Counted from the stretch's first letter, positions 47,937 through 57,691 are shown. The stretch: DNA of 64,000 bases from Aequorivita sp. HC6-5 (GCA_905182755.1 CAJJCS010000004.1:1-64000), one strand, 5' to 3'. Program-made: numbers and translations. Notes: generated by a model not told the origin, from the letters alone.

Positions 47937-48843
47937 AGTAATTAGAATAGGCACCAGAGATAGCCAACTTGCTTTATGGCAAGCACACACCGTTGAGAAT
48001 CAATTACAAGCCTTGGGGTATAAAACACAAATTGTGCCTGTGAAATCTGTAGGAGATCTAAAACTAGACACCCCTTTATATGAGTTAGGTATCACGGGTA
48101 TTTTTACAAAAACACTAGATGTTGCCATGTTAAACAACACCGTTGACATTGCAGTGCACTCATTAAAAGATGTGCCTACAGCGCTACCTAAAGGCATTGT
48201 GCAGGCGGCTGTTCTAAAGCGCGCAAACACACTTGATATTTTAGTTACCAAAGAAATTATTGATTACAAAAAGCCCCTTACTATTGCAACAGGGTCTTTA
48301 CGACGCAAAGCGCAGTGGCTACACAAATATCCCACACACACGGTAGTAAATTTACGCGGTAATGTAAATACCCGTTTACAAAAACTACAAGACAATTCTT
48401 GGCAAGGCGCTATTTTTGCCAAAGCAGGTCTTGAGCGTATCGATGTATTACCAAGCAGATATACATCACTTGATTGGATGACACCTGCACCGGCGCAAGG
48501 TGCAATGACAATTGTTGCATTAGAAAAAGATCCTTTTTGCATAGAGGCTGCTCAAAAACTAAACGATACTCCATCACAAATATGTACACAAATAGAGCGT
48601 GACTTTTTAAGAACTCTTGAAGGCGGGTGTACTGCGCCCATAGGTGCGCTTGCAAAAATAGAAGGTGATACCATAGAATTTAAAGGATGTCTACTCTCCC
48701 TTGATGGCGCTAAAAAAATAGCAATAGAAAAAACCATTTCACTCCAATTATCCAACAAAGCTGGCGATGCTATTGCAAAAGAATTATTGCAAAAAGGGGG
48801 TGATGTACTTCTCAAAGAAATAAAAGCAGCCATGAATTTATAG
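47929..48843 (+). CDS. hemC: Porphobilinogen deaminase (hydroxymethylbilane synthase)
   Basis: 304 residues joining four porphobilinogen units to hydroxymethylbilane. Start IRIGTRDSQLALWQAHTVE and the dipyrromethane-cofactor Cys in LEGGCTAPIGALA (about residue 237) are plain, as are VHSLKDVPT and RRKAQWLHKYP. Normal family length. It overlaps hemA and is followed by hemD after 6 bp. Confidence 0.95.
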   Translation: MNKVIRIGTRDSQLALWQAHTVENQLQALGYKTQIVPVKSVGDLKLDTPLYELGITGIFTKTLDVAMLNNTVDIAVHSLKDVPTALPKGIVQAAVLKRANTLDILVTKEIIDYKKPLTIATGSLRRKAQWLHKYPTHTVVNLRGNVNTRLQKLQDNSWQGAIFAKAGLERIDVLPSRYTSLDWMTPAPAQGAMTIVALEKDPFCIEAAQKLNDTPSQICTQIERDFLRTLEGGCTAPIGALAKIEGDTIEFKGCLLSLDGAKKIAIEKTISLQLSNKAGDAIAKELLQKGGDVLLKEIKAAMNL

Positions 48844-48849
48844 CTAGAA

Positions 48850-49503
48850 ATGAAAAACATTTTATCTACAAAAAAACTAAGTACCGTTCAAAAAGACCAG
48901 CTCTTGCAGCAAGGTGTATGTGTAGTAGATTATGATGCCATTTCTGTAACGTTTTTAGATTTTGATGTCCCAGAAGTTATTGATAATGCCATTTTCACCA
49001 GCCAACAAGCGGTGCGTTCTTTTTTAGAAAAAAGCCAAGGATTTTTGAGTATTAAAAACTGTTTTTGTGTTGGCCAAAAAACAAAATCACTTTTAGAAGA
49101 AAATGGGCTAAAAGTGATAGAAATTGGTCAAAATGCAGAAGAATTAGCTCAAAATATAGCTAAAAACTATAAAAAAAGCGATTTTTATTACTTCTGCGGA
49201 ACCATCAGAAGAGAAGCGCTTCCAAAAGCACTAAAAAGAGAGAAAATTAGTCTTTTTGAGGTAAAAACATACAAAACAGCCCTAAAAACAAAGAAATTTG
49301 ATCAAAAATGGGATGGAATCTTGTTTTTTAGCCCAAGTGGGGTAGCGAGCTATATTTCAGAAAATAAAGACCAAACAAACACCCATGCTTTTTGCATTGG
49401 ACAAACAACAGCAACTAGTGCAAAAAAACATTTTAAGAGCGTTGTTGTTGCACATACAAGTACCATAGAAAGCGTGTTGGAAAAAACCATAGAAGCCTTA
49501 TAA
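48850..49503 (+). CDS. hemD: Uroporphyrinogen-III synthase
   Basis: 217 residues. HemD is poorly conserved, and the assignment rests on length, the two-domain pattern (IFTSQQAVRSFLE, CVGQKTKSLLEENG, FFSPSGVASYI, CIGQTTATSAKKHF) and position between hemC and hemE. It cyclises hydroxymethylbilane and inverts ring D. Start ATG 48850. Confidence 0.88.
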   Translation: MKNILSTKKLSTVQKDQLLQQGVCVVDYDAISVTFLDFDVPEVIDNAIFTSQQAVRSFLEKSQGFLSIKNCFCVGQKTKSLLEENGLKVIEIGQNAEELAQNIAKNYKKSDFYYFCGTIRREALPKALKREKISLFEVKTYKTALKTKKFDQKWDGILFFSPSGVASYISENKDQTNTHAFCIGQTTATSAKKHFKSVVVAHTSTIESVLEKTIEAL

Positions 49504-49512
49504 AATTATAGT

Positions 49513-50541
49513 ATGATTAAAAATGATTTATTCCTAAGAGCCCTAAAAGGAGAAACAGTAGATAGACCTCCTGTTTGGATGATGAGACAAGCTGGCCGTT
49601 ATTTGCCAGAATTTATGGAAATCAAAGCAAAGTATGATTTCTTTACGCGATGCCAAACCCCAGAACTCGCCAGTGAAATCACTGTTCAGCCTATTCGCAG
49701 ATATGGTATGGACGCCGCTATATTATTCAGTGACATACTGGTGATCCCTCAGGCAATGAATATCGCCGTTGAGATGAGACCAGATATTGGGCCTTGGCTT
49801 CCAAACCCGATACGGTCTCAAAAAGATCTTGATAGGGTTATTGTTCCAGATATTCATCAAAGTCTGGGATATGTTATGGAGGCTATTAAAATGACCAAAG
49901 AAAAACTCAATGATGAAATTCCACTGATTGGTTTTGCAGGGAGCCCCTGGACTATTTTATGCTACTGTGTGCAAGGACAAGGAAGCAAAAATTTTGACAA
50001 AGCAAAACAGTTTTGCTTTACCCAGCCACTTGCTGCCCACGAGCTTCTTCAAAAAATTACAGATACCACCATTGCCTATCTAAAAGAAAAGGTAGCGGCT
50101 GGTGTGGATGCAGTGCAAGTTTTTGATAGCTGGGGTGGCATGTTATCTCCCTTAGATTATGGGGAATTTTCTTGGCAATATATCCAACAAATTATTGACG
50201 CTTTAAAAGACCACGCTCCTGTGATTGCGTTTGGAAAAGGGTGTTGGTTTGCCTTAGATACAATGGCGAAAAGTGGTGCAAGCGCTCTGGGTATAGACTG
50301 GACATGCTCTGCGCAAAATGCTAGGTATTTAACTGGCGGAAATATTACCCTGCAAGGTAACTTTGATCCAACAAGGCTTTTTAGCCCGCCTAAGGAGATA
50401 AAAAAACAGGTAAAACAAATGATTGACGCCTTTGGAAAAGACAGATATATTGTAAATCTAGGACATGGTATTTTACCTAATATTCCTATAGAAAACGCTG
50501 CTGCATTTATTGAGGCGGTAAAAGAATATAAAGCAACCTAA
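49513..50541 (+). CDS. hemE: Uroporphyrinogen decarboxylase
   Basis: 342 residues that decarboxylate uroporphyrinogen III to coproporphyrinogen III. Conserved [15 protein letters not shown] near the start, [12 protein letters not shown], and [16 protein letters not shown] match the family, and Arg and Asp of the active site are in place (RQAGR, FSDI). The length is normal. Its stop shares the last base with the next gene's ATG. Confidence 0.95.
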   Translation: MIKNDLFLRALKGETVDRPPVWMMRQAGRYLPEFMEIKAKYDFFTRCQTPELASEITVQPIRRYGMDAAILFSDILVIPQAMNIAVEMRPDIGPWLPNPIRSQKDLDRVIVPDIHQSLGYVMEAIKMTKEKLNDEIPLIGFAGSPWTILCYCVQGQGSKNFDKAKQFCFTQPLAAHELLQKITDTTIAYLKEKVAAGVDAVQVFDSWGGMLSPLDYGEFSWQYIQQIIDALKDHAPVIAFGKGCWFALDTMAKSGASALGIDWTCSAQNARYLTGGNITLQGNFDPTRLFSPPKEIKKQVKQMIDAFGKDRYIVNLGHGILPNIPIENAAAFIEAVKEYKAT

Positions 50542-51029
50542 TGAATCTCTGGGCGCGCATAAAGCAATTACATCTTGGGCAGCTAATAAAGCTATCCTTT
50601 CTGTTTTTGTCACGCCCACTTTATATTATCCCAACTATTAGTGCAACAAAAAAAACACTGCTTATTTGTGATACGCTTTACAAACAAACCCATCACAAAA
50701 GCAATAAAGCAAATGCATTTAGGCACGCGCTTTGGAATGTGTTGATTTGTAGAAAAGTGATGAAATATGCCAAAAACAAGCAAAAAAGTGTGTTTTGGGC
50801 CCAAAAAGTAGGTGATTTGTATGAAAAAGTGACTCAAAATGAAATTTTAGACCAAGAAATGGATTTGCACAATAACACCACCGGCAGGATCTTATTTTTG
50901 AACCATTTAGAGCAAAAAGAGGCTAAAATCATTGATTTATTGCAAAAAATGAGTCAAAAAGCACAAAAAACAAAGAAAATTGAGCAAATGCGTCAGCACA
51001 AAAATGAGTTGGTGTATTTGACAGAGTAA
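50541..51029 (+). CDS. DUF6973-like protein inside the hem operon
   Basis: 162 residues. The core NAFRHALWNVLIC followed by WAQKVGDLYEKV and DLHNNTTGR has spaced His, Asp/Glu and Asn residues like DUF6973 domain proteins, whose function is unknown; the His and acidic residues might bind metal. The N-terminus has a basic, hydrophobic segment (LIKLSFLFLSRPLYIIPT) that may associate with the membrane. It overlaps hemE by one base and precedes the EI24 gene by 11 bp, so it is co-transcribed with heme genes. Confidence 0.65.
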   Translation: MNLWARIKQLHLGQLIKLSFLFLSRPLYIIPTISATKKTLLICDTLYKQTHHKSNKANAFRHALWNVLICRKVMKYAKNKQKSVFWAQKVGDLYEKVTQNEILDQEMDLHNNTTGRILFLNHLEQKEAKIIDLLQKMSQKAQKTKKIEQMRQHKNELVYLTE

Positions 51030-51040
51030 AACAGTAACCC

Positions 51041-51778
51041 ATGGTACAAAATATCTTTAAAGGCATAAAAGCATACGCAAGCGCATTGGGGCTTATTAGC
51101 ACCTTGGGTTTGTGGAAATACTTTGCTGTCCCTGTTTTAATTAGCTTTATTACAGCAAGTTTAATAGGGTTGTCTGCCTGGAGCTGGAGTGACAATATTG
51201 CCAACACCATAGACCTTTTATGGATATGGGAATGGGGAGCTGATTGGTTCCATGGCTTTGCAGAAATTCTCGGAGGGATACTCATCATTATTTTAGGTTT
51301 AATTGTTTACAAACACATTGTAATGGCTTTAAGCGCTCCATTTATGAGCCCTGTCTCTACTGCAATAGAGCATCACTTTTTGGGAGAAAAGCACATCCAT
51401 AGAAACACCAGCAACACCTCTCAATTATGGCGCGGAATTCGCGTCAATGTTCGGAATTTAGCCATGGAGATTTTCATTACAATACCACTGCTTATTTTAA
51501 GTCTGATTCCGGTATTAAATATTGTCACAACGGTGCTTCTGTTTTTGGTGCAAGCATACTATGCGGGCTTTGGTAATATGGATTACACACTAGAGCGTCA
51601 TTATGGATATAAAGAAAGTGTTGGATTTGTAAAAAGGCACAAAGGAGTTGCTATTGGGAATGGTATTATATTTACAATTATGCTGTTTATTCCTGTTATT
51701 GGTGTGTTAATGGTGCTGCCCCTATCAGTAACGGCTGCTAGCTCACAAACTATTAGATTTATTCAAGATAAAAAATGA
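51041..51778 (+). CDS. EI24/CysZ-like membrane protein
   Basis: 245 residues with about four to five hydrophobic segments (FAVPVLISFITASLIGLSAW, ILGGILIIILGLIVYKHIV, LLILSLIPVLNIVTTVLLFL, GNGIIFTIMLFIPVIGVLMV). The pattern, with amphipathic stretches and PFMSPVS after the second helix, is that of the EI24 (etoposide-induced 2.4 / CysZ) family, some of which transport sulfate. Here it lies within the hem operon and overlaps hemF by 4 bp, so a porphyrin-related or unrelated transport role is open. Confidence 0.75.
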   Translation: MVQNIFKGIKAYASALGLISTLGLWKYFAVPVLISFITASLIGLSAWSWSDNIANTIDLLWIWEWGADWFHGFAEILGGILIIILGLIVYKHIVMALSAPFMSPVSTAIEHHFLGEKHIHRNTSNTSQLWRGIRVNVRNLAMEIFITIPLLILSLIPVLNIVTTVLLFLVQAYYAGFGNMDYTLERHYGYKESVGFVKRHKGVAIGNGIIFTIMLFIPVIGVLMVLPLSVTAASSQTIRFIQDKK

Positions 51779-52677
51779 AAGAACAATTTGTAGCCTATAT
51801 TAAAGATCTTCAAAACACCATTACCTCTAAAATAGAGGCTATTGATGGAGGAGCTACTTTTAAGCAGGATCTTTGGGAGCGGCCCCAGGGCGGCGGAGGG
51901 CGTACTAGAGTTATTGAAAACGGAAACGTATTTGAAAAAGGCGGCGTAAACACCAGTGAGGTCTTTGGCGAATTGCCAGAAAGCATGCAAGCGTATTTTG
52001 GTGTAAAGGAAGCTAATTTTTTTGCCTGTGGGCTTAGTTTGGTATTGCATCCTTTAAACCCAATGGTGCCTACGGTGCATGCTAACTGGCGCTATTTTGA
52101 AATGTATAACAAGCAAGGTGTTTTAATAGATCAGTGGTTTGGCGGTGGGCAAGACCTTACCCCATATTATTTGTTTGAGAAGGATGCCAAGCATTTTCAT
52201 CAAGCCTGTAAAGCGGCATGTGATATTCATGATCCTTTGTTTTATCCAAAATACAAAGCGCGCTGTGATGAGTATTTTTACAACCCTCACAGAGAAGAAG
52301 GCCGAGGAATAGGAGGCTTATTTTTTGATTATTGTAAAAAATCTACAAAAATGCAAATCAAAGACTGGTATAACTTTGTGACCCAAGTTGGAGACAGCTT
52401 CCTTGACGCCTATACTCCTATTGTTGAAAAAAGAAAAGAATTGCAATACACCCCCGAGCAAAAAGATTGGCAAGAAATACGCCGTGGCAGATACGTAGAG
52501 TTTAATTTGGTGCACGACAAAGGAACCCTCTTTGGTTTAAAAACAAATGGCCGTATAGAGAGTATTTTAATGAGCCTACCTCCATCAGTGCAATGGCGTT
52601 ACGACCATCAACCAGAACCTGGCAGTGAGGAAGAAAAATTAATTACTGTGCTTAAAAACCCTGTTAACTGGGCCTAA
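51775..52677 (+). CDS. hemF: Oxygen-dependent coproporphyrinogen-III oxidase
   Basis: 300 residues, the aerobic enzyme that converts coproporphyrinogen III to protoporphyrinogen IX. Motifs are GGGGRTRVIENGNVFEKGGV, PTVHANWRYFEM (active-site His region), WFGGGQDLTPYY and RRGRYVEFNLVHDKGT. Normal length. It starts within the EI24 gene's stop (ATGA). Presence of HemF plus HemJ indicates an aerobic protoporphyrin branch. Confidence 0.95.
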   Translation: MKEQFVAYIKDLQNTITSKIEAIDGGATFKQDLWERPQGGGGRTRVIENGNVFEKGGVNTSEVFGELPESMQAYFGVKEANFFACGLSLVLHPLNPMVPTVHANWRYFEMYNKQGVLIDQWFGGGQDLTPYYLFEKDAKHFHQACKAACDIHDPLFYPKYKARCDEYFYNPHREEGRGIGGLFFDYCKKSTKMQIKDWYNFVTQVGDSFLDAYTPIVEKRKELQYTPEQKDWQEIRRGRYVEFNLVHDKGTLFGLKTNGRIESILMSLPPSVQWRYDHQPEPGSEEEKLITVLKNPVNWA

Positions 52678-52726
52678 TACTAACCTGGCATTAGATCCTG
52701 CTTCTACTGCCGCAAGACGCAAAAAA

Positions 52727-53713
52727 ATGATACTAAGAAGAAACAGAAGACTTAGAACAACACAGGCCATCAGAAGCCTTGTGAGAGAAACAAGTATTGC
52801 GCCAACAGATTTTATAGTTCCTGTATTTGTGGTTGAGGGCCAAGGGATAAAACAAGAAATACCCTCTATGCCAAACTACTATCGGTACTCTTTAGACCTC
52901 ATGCAAAAAGAAATACTTGAGCTTTGGTCTATGGGTTTAAAAAGCGTCTTGTTATTTGTGAAAGTTGCAGAGCATCTGAAAGACAACAAAGGTACAGAGG
53001 CTATAAATCCACAAGGGCTAATGCAGCGAGCTATTAAAGCCATAAAAGACGTATGCCCAGATATGCTTGTTATGACAGATGTGGCATTAGATCCGTACTC
53101 AAAATATGGTCATGACGGTATTGTAGCGCATGGGGTCATACAAAATGACGCTACAAATAATGTCTTGGCAGAAATGGCCTTAAGTCATGCAGCGTCAGGA
53201 GCAGATATTGTTGCTCCTAGTGACATGATGGATGGGCGTATTTTTGATATCCGCTCTTTGCTCGAGCAAGAAGGCTTTCACAACACAGGTATTATGAGTT
53301 ATAGCGCCAAATATGCAAGCGCTTTTTACGGTCCTTTTAGAGACGCCCTGCAAAGCGCACCTGTTGATCTTAAAAATATCCCTAAAGACAAACAAACCTA
53401 CCAAATGGACCCTGCAAACAGGAAAGAGGCTATTAAAGAAACCCTTATGGACATTGAAGAAGGGGCAGACATAGTAATGGTAAAGCCAGGCTTGTGCTAT
53501 CTAGACATTGTAAGAGACGTGAGAGATGCCGTTAATGTGCCTGTGGCCGTGTATCAAGTAAGCGGAGAATACGCTATGTTAAAAGCCGCAGCAGAAAAGG
53601 GATGGCTAGATCATGATGCGGTAATGATGGAGCAACTTTTAAGCATCAAAAGGGCAGGAGCTCACATGATAGCTAGTTATTTTGCAAAAGATGTCGTGCG
53701 TTTGATTTCTTAG
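52727..53713 (+). CDS. hemB: Delta-aminolevulinic acid dehydratase (porphobilinogen synthase)
   Basis: 328 residues condensing two 5-aminolevulinate molecules to porphobilinogen. The two active-site lysines lie in SYSAKYASAFYGPFRDA and IVMVKPGLCYLDI, and the start RNRRLRTTQAIRSLVRET is typical. The metal loop reads VMTDVALDPYSKYGHDG, with no Cys triad, so it is a Mg-dependent rather than Zn-dependent type. Last gene of the operon. Confidence 0.95.
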   Translation: MILRRNRRLRTTQAIRSLVRETSIAPTDFIVPVFVVEGQGIKQEIPSMPNYYRYSLDLMQKEILELWSMGLKSVLLFVKVAEHLKDNKGTEAINPQGLMQRAIKAIKDVCPDMLVMTDVALDPYSKYGHDGIVAHGVIQNDATNNVLAEMALSHAASGADIVAPSDMMDGRIFDIRSLLEQEGFHNTGIMSYSAKYASAFYGPFRDALQSAPVDLKNIPKDKQTYQMDPANRKEAIKETLMDIEEGADIVMVKPGLCYLDIVRDVRDAVNVPVAVYQVSGEYAMLKAAAEKGWLDHDAVMMEQLLSIKRAGAHMIASYFAKDVVRLIS

Positions 53714-53779
53714 GGCTTGTTATTTTATTATTTAAAAATAATAGTGTAATTTTAATGTCTACTCCCCGCTCACATCATC

Positions 53780-54493
53780 ATGATAAAACGTATAAAACTA
53801 GAGCACATCCTATTTCTGGATATTGAAACTGTTCCTCAATTTGCTGATTACGACACACTAGAAAACCCCACTAAACTACTTTGGGAGGCAAAAACTAAAT
53901 ACCAAAGAAAAGAAACCTTCACGCCCAAGGAGTTCTACGACAGAGCAGGAATTTGGGCAGAATTTGGTAAAATAATTTGTATTTCTGTGGGGTATTTCAA
54001 ACAAAAAGAAGACCCTAGAAATTTTAGAGTTACCAGTTTCTATGGAGAAGAGGCTGACATTTTAAAAGACTTTAAAAACTTACTAGAAACACATTTTAAC
54101 AAATCAAACCACCTGTTGTGCGCCCATAACGGCAAAGAGTTTGACTTCCCATATATTGCACGGCGCATGGTTATCCTGGGGATAGACCTGCCTGAAAAAC
54201 TCAATTTATTTGGCAAAAAACCTTGGGAAGTGCCGCATCTAGACACCCTAGAATTATGGAAGTTTGGAGACTATAAAACCTTTACATCTCTAAGCCTTAT
54301 GGCGCATGTATTAGGAATCCCGTCTCCAAAAAATGATATCTCAGGGGAGCAGGTACGGGATGTGTTTTACAAGGAAAAAGACATTGACAGAATTGTTGCC
54401 TACTGTGAAAAAGACACCGTTACGGTGGCTCAAATTATCTTAAAGCTAAGAAACCAGAACTTGTTAAACGCCTCTGAGGTTTTATCTGTCTAG
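53780..54493 (+). CDS. Predicted 3'-5' exonuclease (RNase H-like, PolB-exo type)
   Basis: 237 residues with DnaQ-like motifs: ExoI LFLDIETVPQF, ExoII LLCAHNGKEFDFPYIARRM and ExoIII near the C-terminus YCEKDTVTVAQIILKL, giving the Asp/Glu residues for two metal ions. It belongs to the PolB_exo2-like group of stand-alone exonucleases. The precise nucleic-acid role is not known. It follows hemB on the same strand after 66 bp. Confidence 0.85.
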   Translation: MIKRIKLEHILFLDIETVPQFADYDTLENPTKLLWEAKTKYQRKETFTPKEFYDRAGIWAEFGKIICISVGYFKQKEDPRNFRVTSFYGEEADILKDFKNLLETHFNKSNHLLCAHNGKEFDFPYIARRMVILGIDLPEKLNLFGKKPWEVPHLDTLELWKFGDYKTFTSLSLMAHVLGIPSPKNDISGEQVRDVFYKEKDIDRIVAYCEKDTVTVAQIILKLRNQNLLNASEVLSV

Positions 54494-54529
54494 GTACAAT
54501 TTGTTTGCCACTGAAAATAAAAATTGTGT

Positions 54530-54560
54530 GTTGTCTCAATCTGTGATTTAACTATCTTTG
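54530..54560 (+). promoter_or_regulatory. Promoter just upstream of the ABC ATPase ATG
   Basis: GTTG (54530-54533), 19 bp, TATCTTTG (54553-54560). The ATG at 54566 lies only 5 bp after the -7 box, so the transcript may be leaderless. Confidence 0.6.
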
Positions 54561-54565
54561 ATGTA

Positions 54566-56254
54566 ATGGCTACAAAAAAAATACTTGACGTCTTAGGGTT
54601 AAACATTTCTTTTGGGGAAAACAAACAAGAAACCACCGTTGTTCACGATATAGATTTCTCACTGTATGAAAATGAGATTTTAGCCATTGTAGGAGAATCT
54701 GGAAGCGGGAAATCTGTTACATCAAAGGCTATAATGGGTTTGCTGCAAGATAAAAACACACACATTAAAGGCCGTATAAATTTCGAGGAAACCTCCTTAC
54801 TATCTTTAAGCTCCAAAGAGTTTGCTAAGCTTCGAGGCAATGATATTGCCATGATTTTTCAAGAGCCAATGAGCGCTTTAAACCCCTCATTAACCTGTGG
54901 TTTTCAAGTTGCTGAGATATTATTACATCACAAAAAAGTGAGTGCTTCTGAGGTGAAAAAAGAAGTGCTTCAGCTTTTTGAAAAAGTAAAACTTCCAAGG
55001 CCTCAAGATATGTACACTAGCTATCCACACCAAATAAGTGGAGGACAGATGCAGCGCGTGGTTATTGCAATGGCTATTGCGTGCAAGCCAAAGCTATTAA
55101 TTGCAGATGAGCCAACAACAGCTCTTGATGTTACCGTACAGAAAGAAATTTTACAACTTCTCAAGGATTTGCAAAGACAAACCGGCATGAGTATGTTGTT
55201 TATATCTCATGATTTAGCCCTGGTCTGTGAGCTTGCAGACAGGGTCCTTGTAATGTATAAAGGAGATATTGTTGAGAAGGGTACTGTAAAAGAAATATTT
55301 GAAGCGCCAAAAAAGTCTTATACCAAAGCGCTGCTAGGGTCAAGGCCTAAACTTGATGTGCGTTACAAGATCCTGCCTACCATTGCCTCAATTAAGGATA
55401 ATAGCTTTATCCCGCAAAGTATAACTTCTCAACAACGGGCAAAAAAACATCAAAAAATATACACCAAAACTCCTTTGCTGCGAGTAGAAAATGTAGCTAA
55501 ATCTTATTTTTCTAGGGTTGGTGTTTTTGGTCAAAAACAAGAAATTAAAGCCGTAAACGGGATTAGTTTTGATGTCTTTGAGGGAGAAACACTTGGTCTT
55601 GTGGGCGAATCTGGTTGTGGAAAATCAACCCTAGGAAAAGTGATACTGCAACTTGAAAAAGCCACAAAAGGATCTATTTTCTATAAAGGAAAAGAAATCA
55701 CCTCACTAAAAAGCAAAGACCTAAGATCCTTGCGCAAAGATATTCAGCTTATCTTCCAAGATCCATATTCTTCTTTACACCCTCGTAAAATTATTGGACA
55801 GGCCATCATAGAGCCCATGGAGGTTCATGGCATAGGGAGCTCCAAGAAACAGCGCAAAGAAAAAGCCATGGAGCTACTCTCTCGTGTTGGGTTAGAGGCT
55901 AGTTATTTTCATAGGTACCCACACCAGCTCTCTGGAGGGCAGCGCCAGCGTGTAGGGATTGCAAGAACCATTGCCATGGAGCCAAAATTGGTTATTTGTG
56001 ATGAGAGTGTTTCTGCCCTAGACATATCGGTGCAGGCACAAGTACTTAATCTATTAAACGAACTTAAAGAAGATTTCGGCTTTACCTACATCTTTATTTC
56101 TCATGATTTGGCGGTTGTTAAATATATGGCAGATCAATTATTGGTGATGAATAAGGGAGCCATAGAAGAGATAGGAGATGCAGATGAAATTTATGCAAAC
56201 CCCGTTAAACAATACACCAAAAAACTCATTGATTCTATTCCAAAAGGAATTTAA
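54566..56254 (+). CDS. Fused dual ABC ATPase (OppD-OppF type)
   Basis: 562 residues carrying two complete ATP-binding domains, as in GsiA/YejF/DppD-DppF fusions that power peptide or solute uptake. Domain 1 has GESGSGKS, QEPMSALNPS, SGGQMQR and ADEPTTALDV. Domain 2 has GESGCGKS, QDPYSSLHPR, SGGQRQR and CDESVSALDI. The open frame extends upstream to 54524, but the promoter there argues for ATG 54566. No permease or binding protein genes are adjacent, so its partners lie elsewhere. Confidence 0.9.
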   Translation: MATKKILDVLGLNISFGENKQETTVVHDIDFSLYENEILAIVGESGSGKSVTSKAIMGLLQDKNTHIKGRINFEETSLLSLSSKEFAKLRGNDIAMIFQEPMSALNPSLTCGFQVAEILLHHKKVSASEVKKEVLQLFEKVKLPRPQDMYTSYPHQISGGQMQRVVIAMAIACKPKLLIADEPTTALDVTVQKEILQLLKDLQRQTGMSMLFISHDLALVCELADRVLVMYKGDIVEKGTVKEIFEAPKKSYTKALLGSRPKLDVRYKILPTIASIKDNSFIPQSITSQQRAKKHQKIYTKTPLLRVENVAKSYFSRVGVFGQKQEIKAVNGISFDVFEGETLGLVGESGCGKSTLGKVILQLEKATKGSIFYKGKEITSLKSKDLRSLRKDIQLIFQDPYSSLHPRKIIGQAIIEPMEVHGIGSSKKQRKEKAMELLSRVGLEASYFHRYPHQLSGGQRQRVGIARTIAMEPKLVICDESVSALDISVQAQVLNLLNELKEDFGFTYIFISHDLAVVKYMADQLLVMNKGAIEEIGDADEIYANPVKQYTKKLIDSIPKGI

Positions 56255-56264
56255 AAAAAGAGGG

Positions 56265-56918
56265 TTAAAACTTCATTTGAGGGATATCGCCTTCTATAAT
56301 AAGATCTCCCAAAGTGGCCTGCTGAATTTCTGAAACAGGTACACCAGGAGCTCTTTCTAGAAGTTTAAACTTTCCGTCTATGATTTCTAAAACAGCAAGA
56401 TTACTAACAATTTTTTTAACGCAATTTACACCCGTTAGAGGGAGGCTACATTGTTTTAATAGTTTTGACTGCCCTGCTCTATTGGTGTGCATCATGGCTA
56501 CAATTATGTTTTGGGCACTGGCAACCAAATCCATGGCGCCGCCCATACCTTTTACCATTTTTCCTGGAATTTTCCAGTTGGCAATATCTCCGTTTTGAGA
56601 CACTTCCATAGCCCCTAAAATAGTTAAATCTACATGTTGGCCACGAATCATTGAAAAACTAGTTGCGCTATCAAAATAAGAAGCTCCCTTAAGTGCTGTG
56701 ATAGTCTGTTTTCCTGCGTTTATAAGGTCTGCATCTTCCTCTCCCTCAAAAGGAAAAGGACCCATGCCAAGTATGCCGTTCTCGCTTTGAAACTCTACCT
56801 GTATATCATCGCGCACAAAATTTGCGACCAAAGTAGGTATGCCAATACCAAGGTTTACATAATAGCCCTCCTTTACCTCTTGTGCGATGCGCTGTGCTAT
56901 TTGATTTTTATCTAACAT
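56265..56918 (-). CDS. scoB: 3-oxoacid CoA-transferase subunit B
   Basis: 217 residues. The catalytic glutamate is in SENGILGMGPFPF, and GIPTLVANFV and MGGAMDLVASAQNIIVAM match the beta subunit of succinyl-CoA:3-ketoacid CoA-transferase. It moves CoA between succinyl-CoA and acetoacetate. The alpha subunit gene lies 47 bp upstream on the same strand. Confidence 0.92.
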   Translation of the reverse strand: MLDKNQIAQRIAQEVKEGYYVNLGIGIPTLVANFVRDDIQVEFQSENGILGMGPFPFEGEEDADLINAGKQTITALKGASYFDSATSFSMIRGQHVDLTILGAMEVSQNGDIANWKIPGKMVKGMGGAMDLVASAQNIIVAMMHTNRAGQSKLLKQCSLPLTGVNCVKKIVSNLAVLEIIDGKFKLLERAPGVPVSEIQQATLGDLIIEGDIPQMKF

Positions 56919-56965
56919 AGTTTTTTATTTAATGTATGGACCCTTGGCTTGCTTTGCATTATCGA

Positions 56966-57667
56966 TTATTGTCGTTGTCTTACAGTTCTCTGCTCTATGC
57001 GCTTTTGATAGTGCTCTCCTTGAAAAATTCGTTGTACAAAAATACCCGGGATATGAATTTGATTTGGATCCAACTCCCCTGCTGGAACTAACTGCTCAAC
57101 CTCAGCTACCGTGATTTTGGCGGCCCCACACATATTGGGGTTAAAGTTTCTTGCTGTACCTTTAAAAATTAAATTTCCTGCAGTGTCTCCCTTCCATGCT
57201 TTTACAAAAGAGAATTGCGCATTAAATGCGTGTTCAAGAAGGTGCATTTTTCCGTTAAAGTCTCTAGATTCTTTTCCTTCTCCTACCTCGGTGCCGTATC
57301 CCGCTGGGGTATAAAAAGCAGGGACGCCACTTTGTGCGGCCAAACAGCGCTGGGCAAGTGTTCCTTGGGGTATTAATTCTACATCCAGCTCACCGCTGAG
57401 CATTTGGCGCTCAAATTCTGCGTTCTCACCTACGTAAGAGGAAATCATTTTTTTGATTTGCCTTTTTTGAAGCAATAAACCCAAACCAAAATCATCTACC
57501 CCTGCGTTGTTAGAAATACAGGTTACTTTTTTAACATCAAGGCGAACCAATTCTGCAATTGCATTTTCTGGAATACCACATAAACCAAAACCTCCTAACA
57601 TAAAAGTCATTCCATCCTCAACGCCATTACATGCCTGTTGAACATTTGCCACTGTTTTATTAATCAT
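56966..57667 (-). CDS. scoA: 3-oxoacid CoA-transferase subunit A
   Basis: 233 residues. The glycine-rich start (DGMTFMLGGFGLCGIPENAI) and RDFNGKMHLLEHAFNAQFSFV with the late VEVEQLVPAGELDPNQIH-like region match the alpha subunit. It forms the functional heteromer with ScoB, in the usual alpha-beta order. A strong terminator separates it from the PBP1A gene upstream. Confidence 0.92.
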   Translation of the reverse strand: MINKTVANVQQACNGVEDGMTFMLGGFGLCGIPENAIAELVRLDVKKVTCISNNAGVDDFGLGLLLQKRQIKKMISSYVGENAEFERQMLSGELDVELIPQGTLAQRCLAAQSGVPAFYTPAGYGTEVGEGKESRDFNGKMHLLEHAFNAQFSFVKAWKGDTAGNLIFKGTARNFNPNMCGAAKITVAEVEQLVPAGELDPNQIHIPGIFVQRIFQGEHYQKRIEQRTVRQRQ

Positions 57668-57691
57668 GTGTCTTTAATTTTTCATAAAAAT

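Noticed and set aside
51041-51778. CysZ sulfate transporter
   Set aside because: EI24 family membership is plausible but no sulfur-assimilation gene is nearby and the context is heme synthesis, so the substrate is left open.
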